Shown: piece by piece, positions 6,918-14,580 of the stretch
Layout: every line of letters starts with the position of its first letter
Numbering within the stretch: position 1 is the stretch's first letter
Source: Oscillospiraceae bacterium
Lineage (GTDB): Bacteria; Bacillota; Clostridia; Oscillospirales; Ruminococcaceae
NCBI GenBank assembly: GCA_020024215.1
Contig: JAHHUC010000025.1
Coordinates: 1-25,415, forward strand
Length of the DNA: 25,415 bases
Reading direction: 5' to 3'
Notes under the pieces: generated by a model
What the model was told of the DNA's origin: nothing
Seen by the model: only the letters and a program-made list of their open reading frames with translations
Databases searched by the model: none
Position numbers and translations under genes: made by a program

Positions 6918-7439
6918 TTAGCCAAGGCTTGAAACCTCGTTGAGACTAAGCTCAACAGGCACATCCTTGCCCATCATGGAAATTGTCACCGTGACAACTC
7001 CCTTTTCCTTGTCAATCTTTTTGACAACGCCGATATAGCCGGCAAAGCTGCCGTTATTGATAGACACATTGTCCCCCTCTGCAAAGGTGAGATGTGTGGA
7101 GGATATTTCAACTCCCAATCTTTCAACCTCTTCCTCTGTAAGGGGCACAGGCTTTGAGCCCGGTCCTACAAATCCGGTAACTCCCCTTATGTTTCTGACA
7201 ACATACCATGTTTCATCATTCATGACCATCTTGACTAGAACATAGCCGGGGAAAAGCTTTCTTTCGACCTCTCTGGTTCTGTTTTCGGTCACTTCGGTAA
7301 CAGTTTCGAAAGGGACCTTCACTTCGCAGATAAGCTCATCCATCTGCCTGTTGTCACGGGCATTCATTATGCTGCCTGCAACCTTGTTTTCATAGCCGTT
7401 GTATGTGTGAACCACATACCACCTTGCATCCTGAGACAA
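6918..7439 (-). CDS. nusG: Transcription termination/antitermination factor NusG
   Basis: 173 residues. The N-terminal NGN domain begins RWYVVHTYNGYENKVA and includes the FPGYVLVKM strand that contacts the RNA polymerase clamp. The C-terminal KOW domain (about 122-173) starts EGDNVSINNGSFAG. It couples RNA polymerase to the ribosome and Rho and modulates pausing. The start is TTG at 7439, supported by AGGAGGG eight bases upstream; no ATG is in frame at the conserved N-terminus. It follows secE by 25 bases in the standard order. Confidence 0.97.
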   Translation of the reverse strand: MSQDARWYVVHTYNGYENKVAGSIMNARDNRQMDELICEVKVPFETVTEVTENRTREVERKLFPGYVLVKMVMNDETWYVVRNIRGVTGFVGPGSKPVPLTEEEVERLGVEISSTHLTFAEGDNVSINNGSFAGYIGVVKKIDKEKGVVTVTISMMGKDVPVELSLNEVSSLG

Positions 7440-7464
7440 GTTTTATCCCTCCTGTTTCTGAAAA

Positions 7465-7689
7465 TTAACCGAACAGCAGCTTCACAACCTCTGCAAGAGC
7501 CCAGTCGAAGCCGCCTAACACTACTGCGAAAACCAAAACTACTGCAAGCACAACTCCGGTGTTGTTGATAACCTGCTTCTTGGAAGGCCATACGATTTTT
7601 TTGGTTTCGCTTTTCTGGTCAAGGAAAAATTTCTTGATTCTGGCGAAGACAGAGGCTGGATGCCACTTTGAACGGGTTTTTTCTGCCAT
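7465..7689 (-). CDS. secE: Preprotein translocase subunit SecE
   Basis: 74 residues: a basic, cytoplasmic N-terminal part, an amphipathic helix with the conserved KKIVWPSKKQVINNT motif (about 32-46), and one membrane segment (about 48-69). This is the short Gram-positive form of SecE, which clamps the SecY channel. I take the ATG at 7689, preceded by AGGAAAG. An open frame extends 66 bases further upstream into the L33 gene but lacks a site. It lies 20 bases after rpmG. Confidence 0.95.
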   Translation of the reverse strand: MAEKTRSKWHPASVFARIKKFFLDQKSETKKIVWPSKKQVINNTGVVLAVVLVFAVVLGGFDWALAEVVKLLFG

Positions 7690-7709
7690 TCTTCTTTCCT
7701 GCCTTTCTC

Positions 7710-7859
7710 TTACTTGGTTTCCTTGTGAACTGTGTGTTTCTTGCAGAATCTGCAATACTTGTTCATCTCTAAGCGATCCGGATCATTCTTCTTGTTTTTC
7801 ATTGTGTTGTAGTTGCGCTGCTTGCATTCAGAACAAGCCAATGTTACTTTTACTCGCAC
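7710..7859 (-). CDS. rpmG: 50S ribosomal protein L33
   Basis: 49 residues starting at a GTG at 7859, with AGGAGGT six bases upstream. It contains CSEC near residue 9 and CRFC near residue 36, the four-cysteine (C+) zinc-binding form of L33, with the conserved YNTMKNKKN and final VHKETK. It is first in the secE-nusG-rplKA operon, as in many Firmicutes. Being zinc dependent, this L33 would be expected to compete for the metal that the import operon at 21.5-25 kb supplies; no direct regulatory link is visible here. Confidence 0.95.
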   Translation of the reverse strand: MRVKVTLACSECKQRNYNTMKNKKNDPDRLEMNKYCRFCKKHTVHKETK

Positions 7860-8038
7860 TTCGGCACCTCCTGTAAAAACGGATTTTTGTTTGCCTCCCT
7901 CTCTCTAAGGGCTATGGCTTAAAAAGTCGGGAAGGGAACCGGTTTTCTTTCCTCCCTGCCTCAAAACAAGCCTTTGGGGGCAATTTCTTTCTTTTGAAAT
8001 TTCCGCACAAAAAAATAAACCCTCTTTGAGGTATAGTT

Positions 8039-8068
8039 ATAATACCACACTCAAAGCCCCCGCGTCAA
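8039..8068 (-). promoter_or_regulatory. Promoter of the rpmG-secE-nusG-rplKA operon
   Basis: On the minus strand TTGACG (8068-8063), 18-base spacer, TATTAT (8044-8039). It leaves a roughly 170-base untranslated leader before the rpmG GTG. I see no tRNA or clear riboswitch in that leader. Confidence 0.65.
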
Positions 8069-8124
8069 GGGCTTTTTTCTTCAAAAAAGGCTTATTTTAT
8101 CATGTTTTTCAAATATGGGGCATT

Positions 8125-8757
8125 TCAGCTTCTTTTTTTAAGCTCCCTCAGCCTTTCCTCATACTCATCCTTTTCTATAACTCCCGCCTTCAAAAGCGAC
8201 CTGAGGCCTGCTTCCTCCTCCTTAACATCGTCATAGGTTCCGAAATATGCGCTTGCCTCCTCCTCGTCGTCCTTTTCGTTTATGGTAATTTCCTCCTTCA
8301 GCCACTGTGACGCCTTTTCCACATTGGGCTTGATGCTTGAGGAATTGTATTCATCCTTCACGCTCTTGGCAAAATCGGTAATGCTTTTGCCAAGCTCCTC
8401 TAAGGTTTCGTTGAGGTCAAAATCCTTTTGCTCCTGCTCTTTTTGCTCATCTTCCTCATATGCATTGTCAGAATATCTGTCATTTTGGCAGAAAACGCAG
8501 TCATTGTCCTCATCTTCATCATCAAAAGCTCTGTCACAGCTTATGCACTCATCCTCATGGTGGTCAAATCTCTCATCGCCGTGGGCATTATAATTGCCTG
8601 TCTGAGCTTTGGCATTGTTGTTTTTTGATTTGCCGATTTTATAAAACACATATACAAATCCACCCAGCACCACCGGCGGAATCAAAAACGGAAACAGGAA
8701 AAGAATTACAAAAATTATAATAATTATCAGATTTATATTTTTGGGTTTTTCTTTCAT
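8125..8757 (-). CDS. Membrane protein with zinc-ribbon-like Cys pairs and SHOCT-like C-terminus
   Basis: 210 residues, no family recognised over the full length. Residues 9-40 are strongly hydrophobic (one or two membrane segments). A His/Asp/Glu-rich segment follows with two CxxC pairs, CISC at 71-74 and CVFC at 87-90, spaced like a small zinc knuckle. A coiled acidic middle comes next. The last 28 residues, LRSLLKAGVIEKDEYEERLREL, match the SHOCT pattern (short helix, Gly-Ile, Glu-Tyr/Phe) found at the ends of many membrane-associated proteins. ATG at 8757 has AAGGAAAG about 9 bases before it. It appears monocistronic. Domain calls are from pattern; the function is unknown. Confidence 0.65.
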   Translation of the reverse strand: MKEKPKNINLIIIIIFVILFLFPFLIPPVVLGGFVYVFYKIGKSKNNNAKAQTGNYNAHGDERFDHHEDECISCDRAFDDEDEDNDCVFCQNDRYSDNAYEEDEQKEQEQKDFDLNETLEELGKSITDFAKSVKDEYNSSSIKPNVEKASQWLKEEITINEKDDEEEASAYFGTYDDVKEEEAGLRSLLKAGVIEKDEYEERLRELKKRS

Positions 8758-9067
8758 AGTGTTTTTCTTTCCTTTCTTAGAAAAGTTAAAATCGCAAAAA
8801 GCCTTATGTTCCCAATTAAAACAAGTATTTCATCTTTTTACCTAAAAGACAATTTTCGCAAAAAAGAAATCCAAAAGACCTTTATGTCTTTTAATTATAC
8901 ATTCAAAAGCCCTTCACTTCAACAATTTATTAAACATTTACAGCAAAAAATATCAAAAAAAGGTAAAAGCTCTCCAAAGCAGCAGTCTTTGGGGAGCTTT
9001 TATTGTGTCGCCGATGCTTTTTGACTTAAATCAAAGGTTATTTGCTTTTGTTCTGTTCTGTGTCTGC
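8758..9067. other. Intergenic region with two hairpins
   Basis: No gene seen. It holds the strong hairpin at 8965-9001 and a weaker AAAAGAC/GTCTTTT hairpin at 8873-8892. On the minus strand the weaker one is followed by a T-rich stretch and could be a second terminator for the gene at 9068. The rest is A/T-rich and should contain the promoter of the 8757 gene, which I could not place. Confidence 0.5.
8965..9001 (-). terminator. Terminator of the 9068-9376 gene
   Basis: 15-bp stem (AAAAGCTCTCCAAAG at 8965-8979 with its complement at 8987-9001, one G-T pair) and 7-base loop. On the minus strand it is followed by TTTTACCTTTTTTT. It lies about 65 bases after the stop of the minus-strand gene. 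Confidence 0.75.
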
Positions 9068-9376
9068 TTATTCCATGCCCCGTTGTACTTTCCACGCCTG
9101 TGAAAGCACATCCTCTTCACTTTCATCATCATCAAAAAAGGTGCAGGATGTGGCACAGGCAACAAACCAATCGGATTTAAGCAGGCTGATAATTACTTTC
9201 CACATATAAGCATAGTCATTTTCATTTTTGGAAGATTCAAAAGATAAAACCTCATTGTCAGAAGAGCAAATCAGACCGCGTTTTGCAAAAGCAGATTTTA
9301 TTGTTTGGTAAATGTCCGATTTTTGGTAGCCGTTGGCAATAATCGCAGCTTCATTAAAGGTCATTTCAACTTTCAT
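9068..9376 (-). CDS. Hypothetical protein, 102 residues
   Basis: Not recognised. It is a small soluble protein starting MKVEMTFNEAAIIANGY with a predicted helical N-terminus, three Cys and an acidic cluster FFDDDESEEDVL before a final amphipathic helix. The ATG at 9376 is preceded by an AAAGAAAGAAG purine stretch, a moderate ribosome-binding site. A frame reaching 9421 has none and encodes an unlikely FFLCCKII start. It stands alone between the guaB spacer and a terminator. That it is a real gene is supported by its composition and terminator, not by homology. Confidence 0.55.
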   Translation of the reverse strand: MKVEMTFNEAAIIANGYQKSDIYQTIKSAFAKRGLICSSDNEVLSFESSKNENDYAYMWKVIISLLKSDWFVACATSCTFFDDDESEEDVLSQAWKVQRGME

Positions 9377-9918
9377 AGCAACAACTTCTTTCTTTATAAT
9401 TTTACAGCACAAAAAGAACATAAAATCAATATTAAAGCACTAAAAAATTATGAATTTAGAGTTTATGTCAAGTCTGAGGCGGCAAAGGCTTCTTGTGTTG
9501 CAGCTTAGGCTTTTTTGATTGTTGCTTCAAATTTTTTTGATTTCTTGTTCCTCAATTAAGGGCAGGCTGCCGTAGCCCTATCACCGTTTTTAGAAAAACC
9601 GCAATACATTTTGACAATGCTTAATCCATAAACGGCAAACATGATTATTTCCCGTTTCTGCTGCTTTTTTCAATTTTCTGTGCAAGCTACATAAGATTTT
9701 CAAAGCCGGATCTATCTGCATAATGGGCAGTTATTTTTCACTCAAACTTGATTGCTTTAATATCTCTTGCAAGATAAACTATGCCCGGCAAAATCTGCCG
9801 GGCACCTTCATGATTTTTAACTGATAGATTGAAAAAGTATGTCCGGCAGGGGTATTTCCCTTTTTTGGGGTAATCTCTGCAAACAGATCCTCTTTCCGGT
9901 TCTGCCGTAAAATCGTGA
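9377..9918. other. Intergenic region downstream of guaB
   Basis: About 540 bases without a supportable gene. It contains a perfect 9-bp hairpin, TGCCCGGCA at 9782-9790 with TGCCGGGCA at 9796-9804. Frames downstream of the guaB stop stay open for about 45 codons on the minus strand but show no start signal. The rest shows nothing I can name. Confidence 0.5.
9782..9804 (-). terminator. GC-rich hairpin after guaB, possible terminator
   Basis: Perfect 9-bp stem with a 5-base loop, 115 bases after the guaB stop. The minus-strand tail (TAGTTTATCTTGC) is only weakly T-rich, so termination here is uncertain. It is the only strong stem between guaB and the next gene. Confidence 0.45.
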
Positions 9919-11391
9919 TTAAAGACCGGCGGAATAGTTGGGGGCTTCCTTTGTGATATAAATATCGTGGGGATGGCTTTCCTTCAAGCCTGCGCCTGTT
10001 ATCTTCATAAACCTTGCTCTTTCGTGCAGCTCTTCTATTGTTTCGCAGCCGCAGTAGCCCATTCCTGCCTTTATGCCGCCGACCAGCTGGAACACTGTGT
10101 CAGAGAGAGGTCCCTTGTAGGGAACCCTTCCTTCCACGCCCTCGGGAACCAGCTTTTTGGCATTCTCCTGGAAATAGCGGTCGGAGGAGCCCTTCTCCAT
10201 TGCAGCAAGAGAGCCCATGCCCCTGTAAACCTTGAAGTTTCTGCCCTGATAGATTTCTGTATCTCCGGGGGATTCGGCACAGCCTGCAATAAGCGAGCCG
10301 AGCATAACCACATTAGCGCCTGCGGCAAGAGCCTTTACTATATCTCCGGAATACTTTATTCCGCCGTCAGCTATTGTGGGTATTCCCTTTGCTGCTGCGG
10401 CTTTTGAAGCGTTGAGAACAGCGGTTATCTGGGGAACTCCTATGCCTGCAACCACGCGTGTTGTGCATATGGAGCCGGGGCCTATGCCTATTTTAACACA
10501 GTCTGCACCTGCATCAATAAGCGCCTCTGCTGCCTCGGCAGTAGCTATGTTTCCGGCTATTACAGGAAGGTGCGGGAAGGCATCCTTTATCCTCTTTAGG
10601 CAGGTGAGTATGTTTTTGGAGTGTCCGTGGGCAGAATCCAGAACAACCACATCCACCTGATTTGCATAAAGCGCCTCACATCTTTCAAGCACATTGGCTG
10701 TAACGCCCAGTGCGGCGGCACAGAGAAGTCGTCCTGAGGAATCCCTTGCGGAATTGGGATAGCGCTCTGCCTTTTCTATATCCTTTATGGTGATAAGACC
10801 TCTTAATTTGTTTTCTTCATCAACAATGGGAAGTTTTTCTATCTTATATTTGCACAAGATGGCCTGAGCCTGCTCCAAGGTGGTTCCCACAGGGGCTGTA
10901 ACCAGCTTTTCCTTGGTCATAACCTCCTTGATCTTCACGTTAAAGTCCTTCATAAATCTTAAGTCTCTGTTGGTGATGATGCCAACAAGGTGAAGGCTGT
11001 CATCGCAGATGGGCACTCCGGAGATTTTATATTTTCCCATGAGCCTGTCAGCATCAGAAACAAGGTGATCGGGTGAAAGATAGAAGGGGTTTACAATAAC
11101 TCCGTTTTCGCTTCTTTTAACCTTGTCAACCTCTCCTGCCTGATCCTCCACAGACATATTTTTGTGAACAACGCCTATTCCGCCCTCTCTTGCCATAGCG
11201 ATCGCCATAGGGGCTGTTGTAACTGTGTCCATTGCGGCGGTTATAAGGGGAGTGTTGAGTGTTATCCCCTCTGTGAGCTTTGTCTTGAGCCTGATGTCAG
11301 CGGGGACTATCTCGGAATATGCAGGAACAAGCAGCACATCGTCAAAGGTATAGCCCTCGCCAATAATCTTATTATCCATAGAATTGTTCAT
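9919..11391 (-). CDS. guaB: Inosine-5'-monophosphate dehydrogenase
   Basis: 490 residues, full length. It oxidises IMP to XMP with NAD+, the committed step of GTP synthesis, as a cytoplasmic tetramer. The TIM barrel is interrupted by two CBS domains (about 103-210, HLVGIITNRDL and KLRGLITIKD). The catalytic loop GIGPGSICTTRVV places the nucleophile at Cys309. GMGSLAAM and the mobile flap EGVEGRVPYKGP supply the IMP contacts and the general-base Arg. Thus it should be active. ATG at 11391 follows AGGGAGG. It lies 45 bases after an acyl-ACP thioesterase gene and is probably the last gene of the parA-parB-thioesterase-guaB run. No purine riboswitch is visible in the short gap. Confidence 0.97.
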   Translation of the reverse strand: MNNSMDNKIIGEGYTFDDVLLVPAYSEIVPADIRLKTKLTEGITLNTPLITAAMDTVTTAPMAIAMAREGGIGVVHKNMSVEDQAGEVDKVKRSENGVIVNPFYLSPDHLVSDADRLMGKYKISGVPICDDSLHLVGIITNRDLRFMKDFNVKIKEVMTKEKLVTAPVGTTLEQAQAILCKYKIEKLPIVDEENKLRGLITIKDIEKAERYPNSARDSSGRLLCAAALGVTANVLERCEALYANQVDVVVLDSAHGHSKNILTCLKRIKDAFPHLPVIAGNIATAEAAEALIDAGADCVKIGIGPGSICTTRVVAGIGVPQITAVLNASKAAAAKGIPTIADGGIKYSGDIVKALAAGANVVMLGSLIAGCAESPGDTEIYQGRNFKVYRGMGSLAAMEKGSSDRYFQENAKKLVPEGVEGRVPYKGPLSDTVFQLVGGIKAGMGYCGCETIEELHERARFMKITGAGLKESHPHDIYITKEAPNYSAGL

Positions 11392-11436
11392 AAAAACCTC
11401 CCTTTAGCCTTCAAAGACTAATTTATTTTAGACTTT

Positions 11437-12165
11437 TTATCCAAGGGTAATGCTACCCTGAAAATACAGATCGTCAGCCTCTTTTGCATTTACATAAAAT
11501 GTATCATCTTCTGCATATGTGTAAAGAGAAAGGACATTCCCCAGCCTGGCCTGCTTTTTATACTTTATATAAAGCTCCCTTATTCCCCTGTCCATTATTT
11601 CCGTCGGGAAAAGATCGGTGATAACGCTGGCATAAACGGTGTTGTTCATATGGTTGTTTCTGTCAAGATCCGAAAGGAGCACTTTTCTTTTCTCCTTAAA
11701 ATCTCCCTTTTGGGGAAGCTTAAGCTTCCAGACCTCTGCAAACGGCTCATATTTTTCCGGCAAGGGCAGCTCTATGGGAAATTCCTTAGGCCTTAATATC
11801 CTTTTATCCTTTGTGCCGAGCATTATCCACGAGGCCTGAATTTCAGCTGTCAGCTCATCATTTTCATCAAATATTACAGTCTCTCGCATCATGTGTGCAG
11901 ACACAGCCTTTGCCGGACTGGTTGCCGCCTTTATTTTTTCCCCCAGCAGGGGATTTTTCAAAAATTTTATCGCCACAGAGGAAAGCATGAAAACTATTCC
12001 CTCATCCAAAAGCCTGAGATAATCATATCCCAGCGATTCAAGATGGCCCACCGACACCTCCTGCACCAGCATCAAAAGCGCCGATGGTGTCATTTTCAAA
12101 TTGGGGAAGCAGTCTCTCTCCTCCACTGTTTTTTCCTTAAAATAGGGATATCTTCCTTTTATCAT
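11437..12165 (-). CDS. Acyl-ACP thioesterase (FatA/FatB type)
   Basis: 242 residues from the ATG at 12165, which has AAGGGG close before it. A GTG at 12177 would add four residues and is a possible alternative. It is a double hot-dog fold enzyme that hydrolyses acyl-acyl carrier protein to release free fatty acid in the cytoplasm. The second hot-dog half carries the NxHxN catalytic motif (DRNNHMNNTVYA, Asn170, His172, Asn174), followed by ELYIKYKKQARLG, typical of bacterial homologues of plant FatA. It starts only 17 bases after the end of parB, so the two are co-transcribed although functionally unrelated. Chain-length preference cannot be told. Confidence 0.88.
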   Translation of the reverse strand: MIKGRYPYFKEKTVEERDCFPNLKMTPSALLMLVQEVSVGHLESLGYDYLRLLDEGIVFMLSSVAIKFLKNPLLGEKIKAATSPAKAVSAHMMRETVIFDENDELTAEIQASWIMLGTKDKRILRPKEFPIELPLPEKYEPFAEVWKLKLPQKGDFKEKRKVLLSDLDRNNHMNNTVYASVITDLFPTEIMDRGIRELYIKYKKQARLGNVLSLYTYAEDDTFYVNAKEADDLYFQGSITLG

Positions 12166-12182
12166 AGCCCCTTGCACCTTAT

Positions 12183-13031
12183 TTATTCCTGACAGAGCCT
12201 GCTGCCAAGCGCCTTTAGCTCATCCTCGGAATAAAACTCTATCTTTATTTCGCCCTTTCCGTCCCCCTTGTAGGATACCTTTACACCTCTTTGAAGCTTG
12301 TCTTTAAGTGCAATTTCCATCTCCTTATAGAATGTGGGGGGCTTTAAAGGCGGCTTTTTTTCCTTTTCGCTTTTTTGAGCCTCCTTGGCAAGCTTTTCAG
12401 TCTCGCGGACAGAGAGGCCCTCTTCAATTATTCTGACAGCAAGACTTGACGACACATCCATCGGAAGCGTCAAAAGAGCCCTTGCGTGTCCTTGGGATAT
12501 TTTTCCCGACTTCAGAAATTCCAAAACATCATCAGGAAGAGATAAAAGCCTCATGGAATTGGCAACAGCCGAGCGTGACCTGCCCACCCTTTTGGCTATT
12601 GTATCTTGTGTCATGCTGAATGTATCTGCCAGATTTTTATAGCCGAGCGCCTCTTCCACCGGGTTTAAATCCTCCCTTATAAGGTTTTCCACCAATGAAA
12701 GCTCGTAGGCGTTTTCATCCGTCAATTCCCTTATGACCACAGGGACCTCTGTAAGCCCTGCCATCCTGGAGGCTCTCCAGCGCCTTTCTCCTGCCACTAT
12801 CTCATATCTTCCCGTGCTCATGGGGCGGACCAGAAGGGGGCTTAAAACTCCGTGCTCCTTTATGGATTCACAAAGCTCTGCTATTTTTTCTTCGTCAAAT
12901 TCCTGTCTCGGCTGTCCCCTGTTGGGCTCTATTTCGCCGATTGAAAGAGTTCTCACAGACAATTCCTCTGTCTCGTTATCCTGAAAAAGGGCCTCCAAGC
13001 CCTTTCCCAGTCCTCTCTTTGGCTTAGGCAA
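12183..13031 (-). CDS. parB: Chromosome partitioning protein ParB (Spo0J)
   Basis: 282 residues. The N-terminal domain has the CTP-binding and clamp motif GERRWRA at 81-87. A central helix-turn-helix (about 140-170, DTIAKRVGRSRSAVANS) reads parS sites, a Lys-rich linker follows, and a C-terminal dimerisation domain ends the protein. ParB loads at parS as a CTP-dependent sliding clamp and recruits SMC. The start appears to be TTG at 13031, about 10 bases after GGGGAG. A nearer ATG is out of frame and meets a stop at once. It lies 16 bases after parA. No parS-like TGTTTCACGTGAAACA was seen in the window. Confidence 0.95.
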   Translation of the reverse strand: MPKPKRGLGKGLEALFQDNETEELSVRTLSIGEIEPNRGQPRQEFDEEKIAELCESIKEHGVLSPLLVRPMSTGRYEIVAGERRWRASRMAGLTEVPVVIRELTDENAYELSLVENLIREDLNPVEEALGYKNLADTFSMTQDTIAKRVGRSRSAVANSMRLLSLPDDVLEFLKSGKISQGHARALLTLPMDVSSSLAVRIIEEGLSVRETEKLAKEAQKSEKEKKPPLKPPTFYKEMEIALKDKLQRGVKVSYKGDGKGEIKIEFYSEDELKALGSRLCQE

Positions 13032-13047
13032 TAATCTTCATCTCCCC

Positions 13048-13815
13048 TTAGTCTTTGTCTTTTTCCAAAATTTCCTCCGCAAGGCTCATATAAGCCGAGG
13101 TCCCCTTTGACACCCTGTCATAATAAAGGCATGGCTGACCGAAGCCGGGAGCCTCGGAAAGCCTTACATTTCTCGGTATGACCGTCTTATAAACCTTTTG
13201 GGGGAAATACTTCTTTACCTCCTCCACCACCTGCATGGTGAGGTTGAGCCTGCCGTCATACATGGTGAGCAGAACCCCGTCCAAATCTATCCTTGGATTG
13301 TAAAGCCTTTTCACCTGGCGTATGGTTGCCATGAGCTGGCTTAAACCCTCAAGGGCGTAAAACTCGCACTGAATGGGTATCAGCACGGTGTCGCTTAAAG
13401 AAAGCACATTGAGCGTTATAAGCCCAAGCGACGGAGGGCAGTCGATAAATATATAATCATAATCCTGCTTTATGGGCAAAAGCGCATTTCTCAGCCTGAA
13501 GCACCTGTCCTTCATATCCACAAGCTCTATTTCTGCGCCTGCCAGATTTATGCCTGCTGCTATGACGGAAACATTTTTATATTTTGTGTTTATAACCGCA
13601 TCAGATGCCTTTTTGTCCCCTATGATAAGGTCATAGCAGCTGACTGCAAGGCCCTTTTTCTCTATGCCGAAGCCGCTGGTGGAATTTCCCTGGGGATCGG
13701 TATCCACAAGAAGCACCTTCCTGCCCAAATCGCCCATGCAGGCTGCAAGGTTGACTGCGGTGGTGGTTTTGCCCACTCCGCCCTTTTGATTTATTATTGA
13801 AATACAACGGCTCAT
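13048..13815 (-). CDS. parA: Chromosome partitioning ATPase ParA (Soj)
   Basis: 255 residues. It carries the deviant Walker A motif KGGVGKTT at residues 11-18 with the signature lysine, switch I DTDPQGNST at 38-46 and Walker B FIDCPPSLG near 124-132. It is a nucleoid-binding ATPase that works with ParB in origin segregation and, in Bacillus, in DnaA control. ATG at 13815 is preceded by GGGAAGG. A promoter lies about 50 bases upstream. The usual origin-side neighbours rsmG, mnmG and mnmE are absent; the next gene is a divergent ridA. Confidence 0.96.
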   Translation of the reverse strand: MSRCISIINQKGGVGKTTTAVNLAACMGDLGRKVLLVDTDPQGNSTSGFGIEKKGLAVSCYDLIIGDKKASDAVINTKYKNVSVIAAGINLAGAEIELVDMKDRCFRLRNALLPIKQDYDYIFIDCPPSLGLITLNVLSLSDTVLIPIQCEFYALEGLSQLMATIRQVKRLYNPRIDLDGVLLTMYDGRLNLTMQVVEEVKKYFPQKVYKTVIPRNVRLSEAPGFGQPCLYYDRVSKGTSAYMSLAEEILEKDKD

Positions 13816-13863
13816 TTAAACCTTCCCTCATTAACTGCTATTACCCAATTTAGGTTATTTTTT

Positions 13864-13892
13864 ATTATAGCACAAGAAATTTTCAATTACAA
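13864..13892 (-). promoter_or_regulatory. Promoter of parA-parB
   Basis: On the minus strand TTGTAA (13892-13887), 17-base spacer, TATAAT (13869-13864), with the extended form TGCTATAAT. Confidence 0.7.
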
Positions 13893-13998
13893 CGAAATAA
13901 AGCCAAAAAAGTTATAAAAAACCAACAAAAAGCAGCAGGCTTTTCCAAATTTTTGTACCGGAAATTTTTTTCTCTGTATATCAATCCTGCCTTTTTTG

Positions 13999-14007
13999 TG
14001 CTATAAT
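13999..14007 (+). promoter_or_regulatory. Extended -10 promoter of ridA
   Basis: TGCTATAAT ends at 14007, an extended -10 box. The -35 region is poor, which extended -10 promoters tolerate. The ridA ribosome-binding site follows 35 bases later. Confidence 0.6.
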
Positions 14008-14054
14008 TCCATAAAGGCTTGTTGAAAGACTTTAATTCTTTAGGAGGAAATGAT

Positions 14055-14432
14055 ATGAACAAGGTAATTTCTACAAAAAATGCTCCCGGCGCATTAGGCC
14101 CCTATTCACAGGCAATTTTGGCAGGAGACACTCTTTACTGCTCAGGACAGCTGGGGCTTGATGCTGCCACAGGAGAATTTGCAGGCGACGACGTTGTTTC
14201 CCAAACAGAGGCTGCCTTAAAGAATCTGGGGGCAATATTGAAGGAGGCAGGAATGGATTACACCAATGTGGTAAAGACCACCGTCCTTCTTAGCAGCATG
14301 GGGGATTTTGCTGTTGTAAATGCAAAGTATGCTGAATTTTTCAAGGAAAACTGCCCTGCAAGATGCGCCTATGAGGTTGCCTGCCTGCCCAAAAACGGAC
14401 TGGTTGAAATAGACTGCATCGCCGTAAAATAA
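14055..14432 (+). CDS. ridA: RidA family 2-iminobutanoate/2-iminopropanoate deaminase
   Basis: 125 residues. Trimeric cytoplasmic enzyme that hydrolyses reactive enamine/imine products of PLP-dependent dehydratases. Family motifs are intact: GALGPYSQAI near the N-terminus, YCSGQLGLD, and CPARCAYEV with the catalytic Arg. The final VEIDCIAV contains the conserved Glu. The ATG at 14055 follows TAGGAGG with a 7-base gap; a longer frame upstream would begin at a TTG without a site. It is a single-gene unit between an extended -10 promoter and a strong terminator, divergent from parA. Confidence 0.95.
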   Translation: MNKVISTKNAPGALGPYSQAILAGDTLYCSGQLGLDAATGEFAGDDVVSQTEAALKNLGAILKEAGMDYTNVVKTTVLLSSMGDFAVVNAKYAEFFKENCPARCAYEVACLPKNGLVEIDCIAVK

Positions 14433-14468
14433 ACAAACCGATTCTTAACATAATTTATACCTGTTTGT

Positions 14469-14497
14469 CAGGGCGGAAATTCCGCCCTGCTTTTTTT
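14469..14497 (+). terminator. Rho-independent terminator of ridA
   Basis: CAGGGCGGAA at 14469-14478 pairs with TTCCGCCCTG at 14480-14489 and is followed by seven T at 14491-14497. Confidence 0.92.
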
Positions 14498-14542
14498 GCA
14501 GACAAAGGGTTTAAAAGCTGTGAATAATTCCCTCATGGGGGC

Positions 14543-14575
14543 AAAAAAATGTCTCCGTTTTGCCGGAGACATTTT
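14543..14575 (-). terminator. Rho-independent terminator of the BCCT transporter gene
   Basis: On the minus strand AAAATGTCTCCG pairs with CGGAGACATTTT across a 6-base loop and is followed by further T. It begins 5 bases after the stop codon at 14581. Confidence 0.9.
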
Positions 14576-14580
14576 GCAGC

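Noticed and set aside
7860..8038. tRNA or riboswitch in the rpmG leader
   Set aside because: No cloverleaf, TTCGA-type T-loop or known leader motif was found; only A/T-rich and G-rich stretches without consistent pairing.
8282..8720. Several plus-strand open frames
   Set aside because: Antisense to the SHOCT-like protein gene; Ser- or His-rich composition mirrors its Glu/Asp-rich coding strand.
9782..9804. Purine-type riboswitch near guaB
   Set aside because: The hairpin lies downstream of guaB, not upstream, and is a simple stem.
11392..14054. parS sites near parA-parB
   Set aside because: No sequence close to TGTTTCACGTGAAACA was seen in this part or in the window as a whole on reading.
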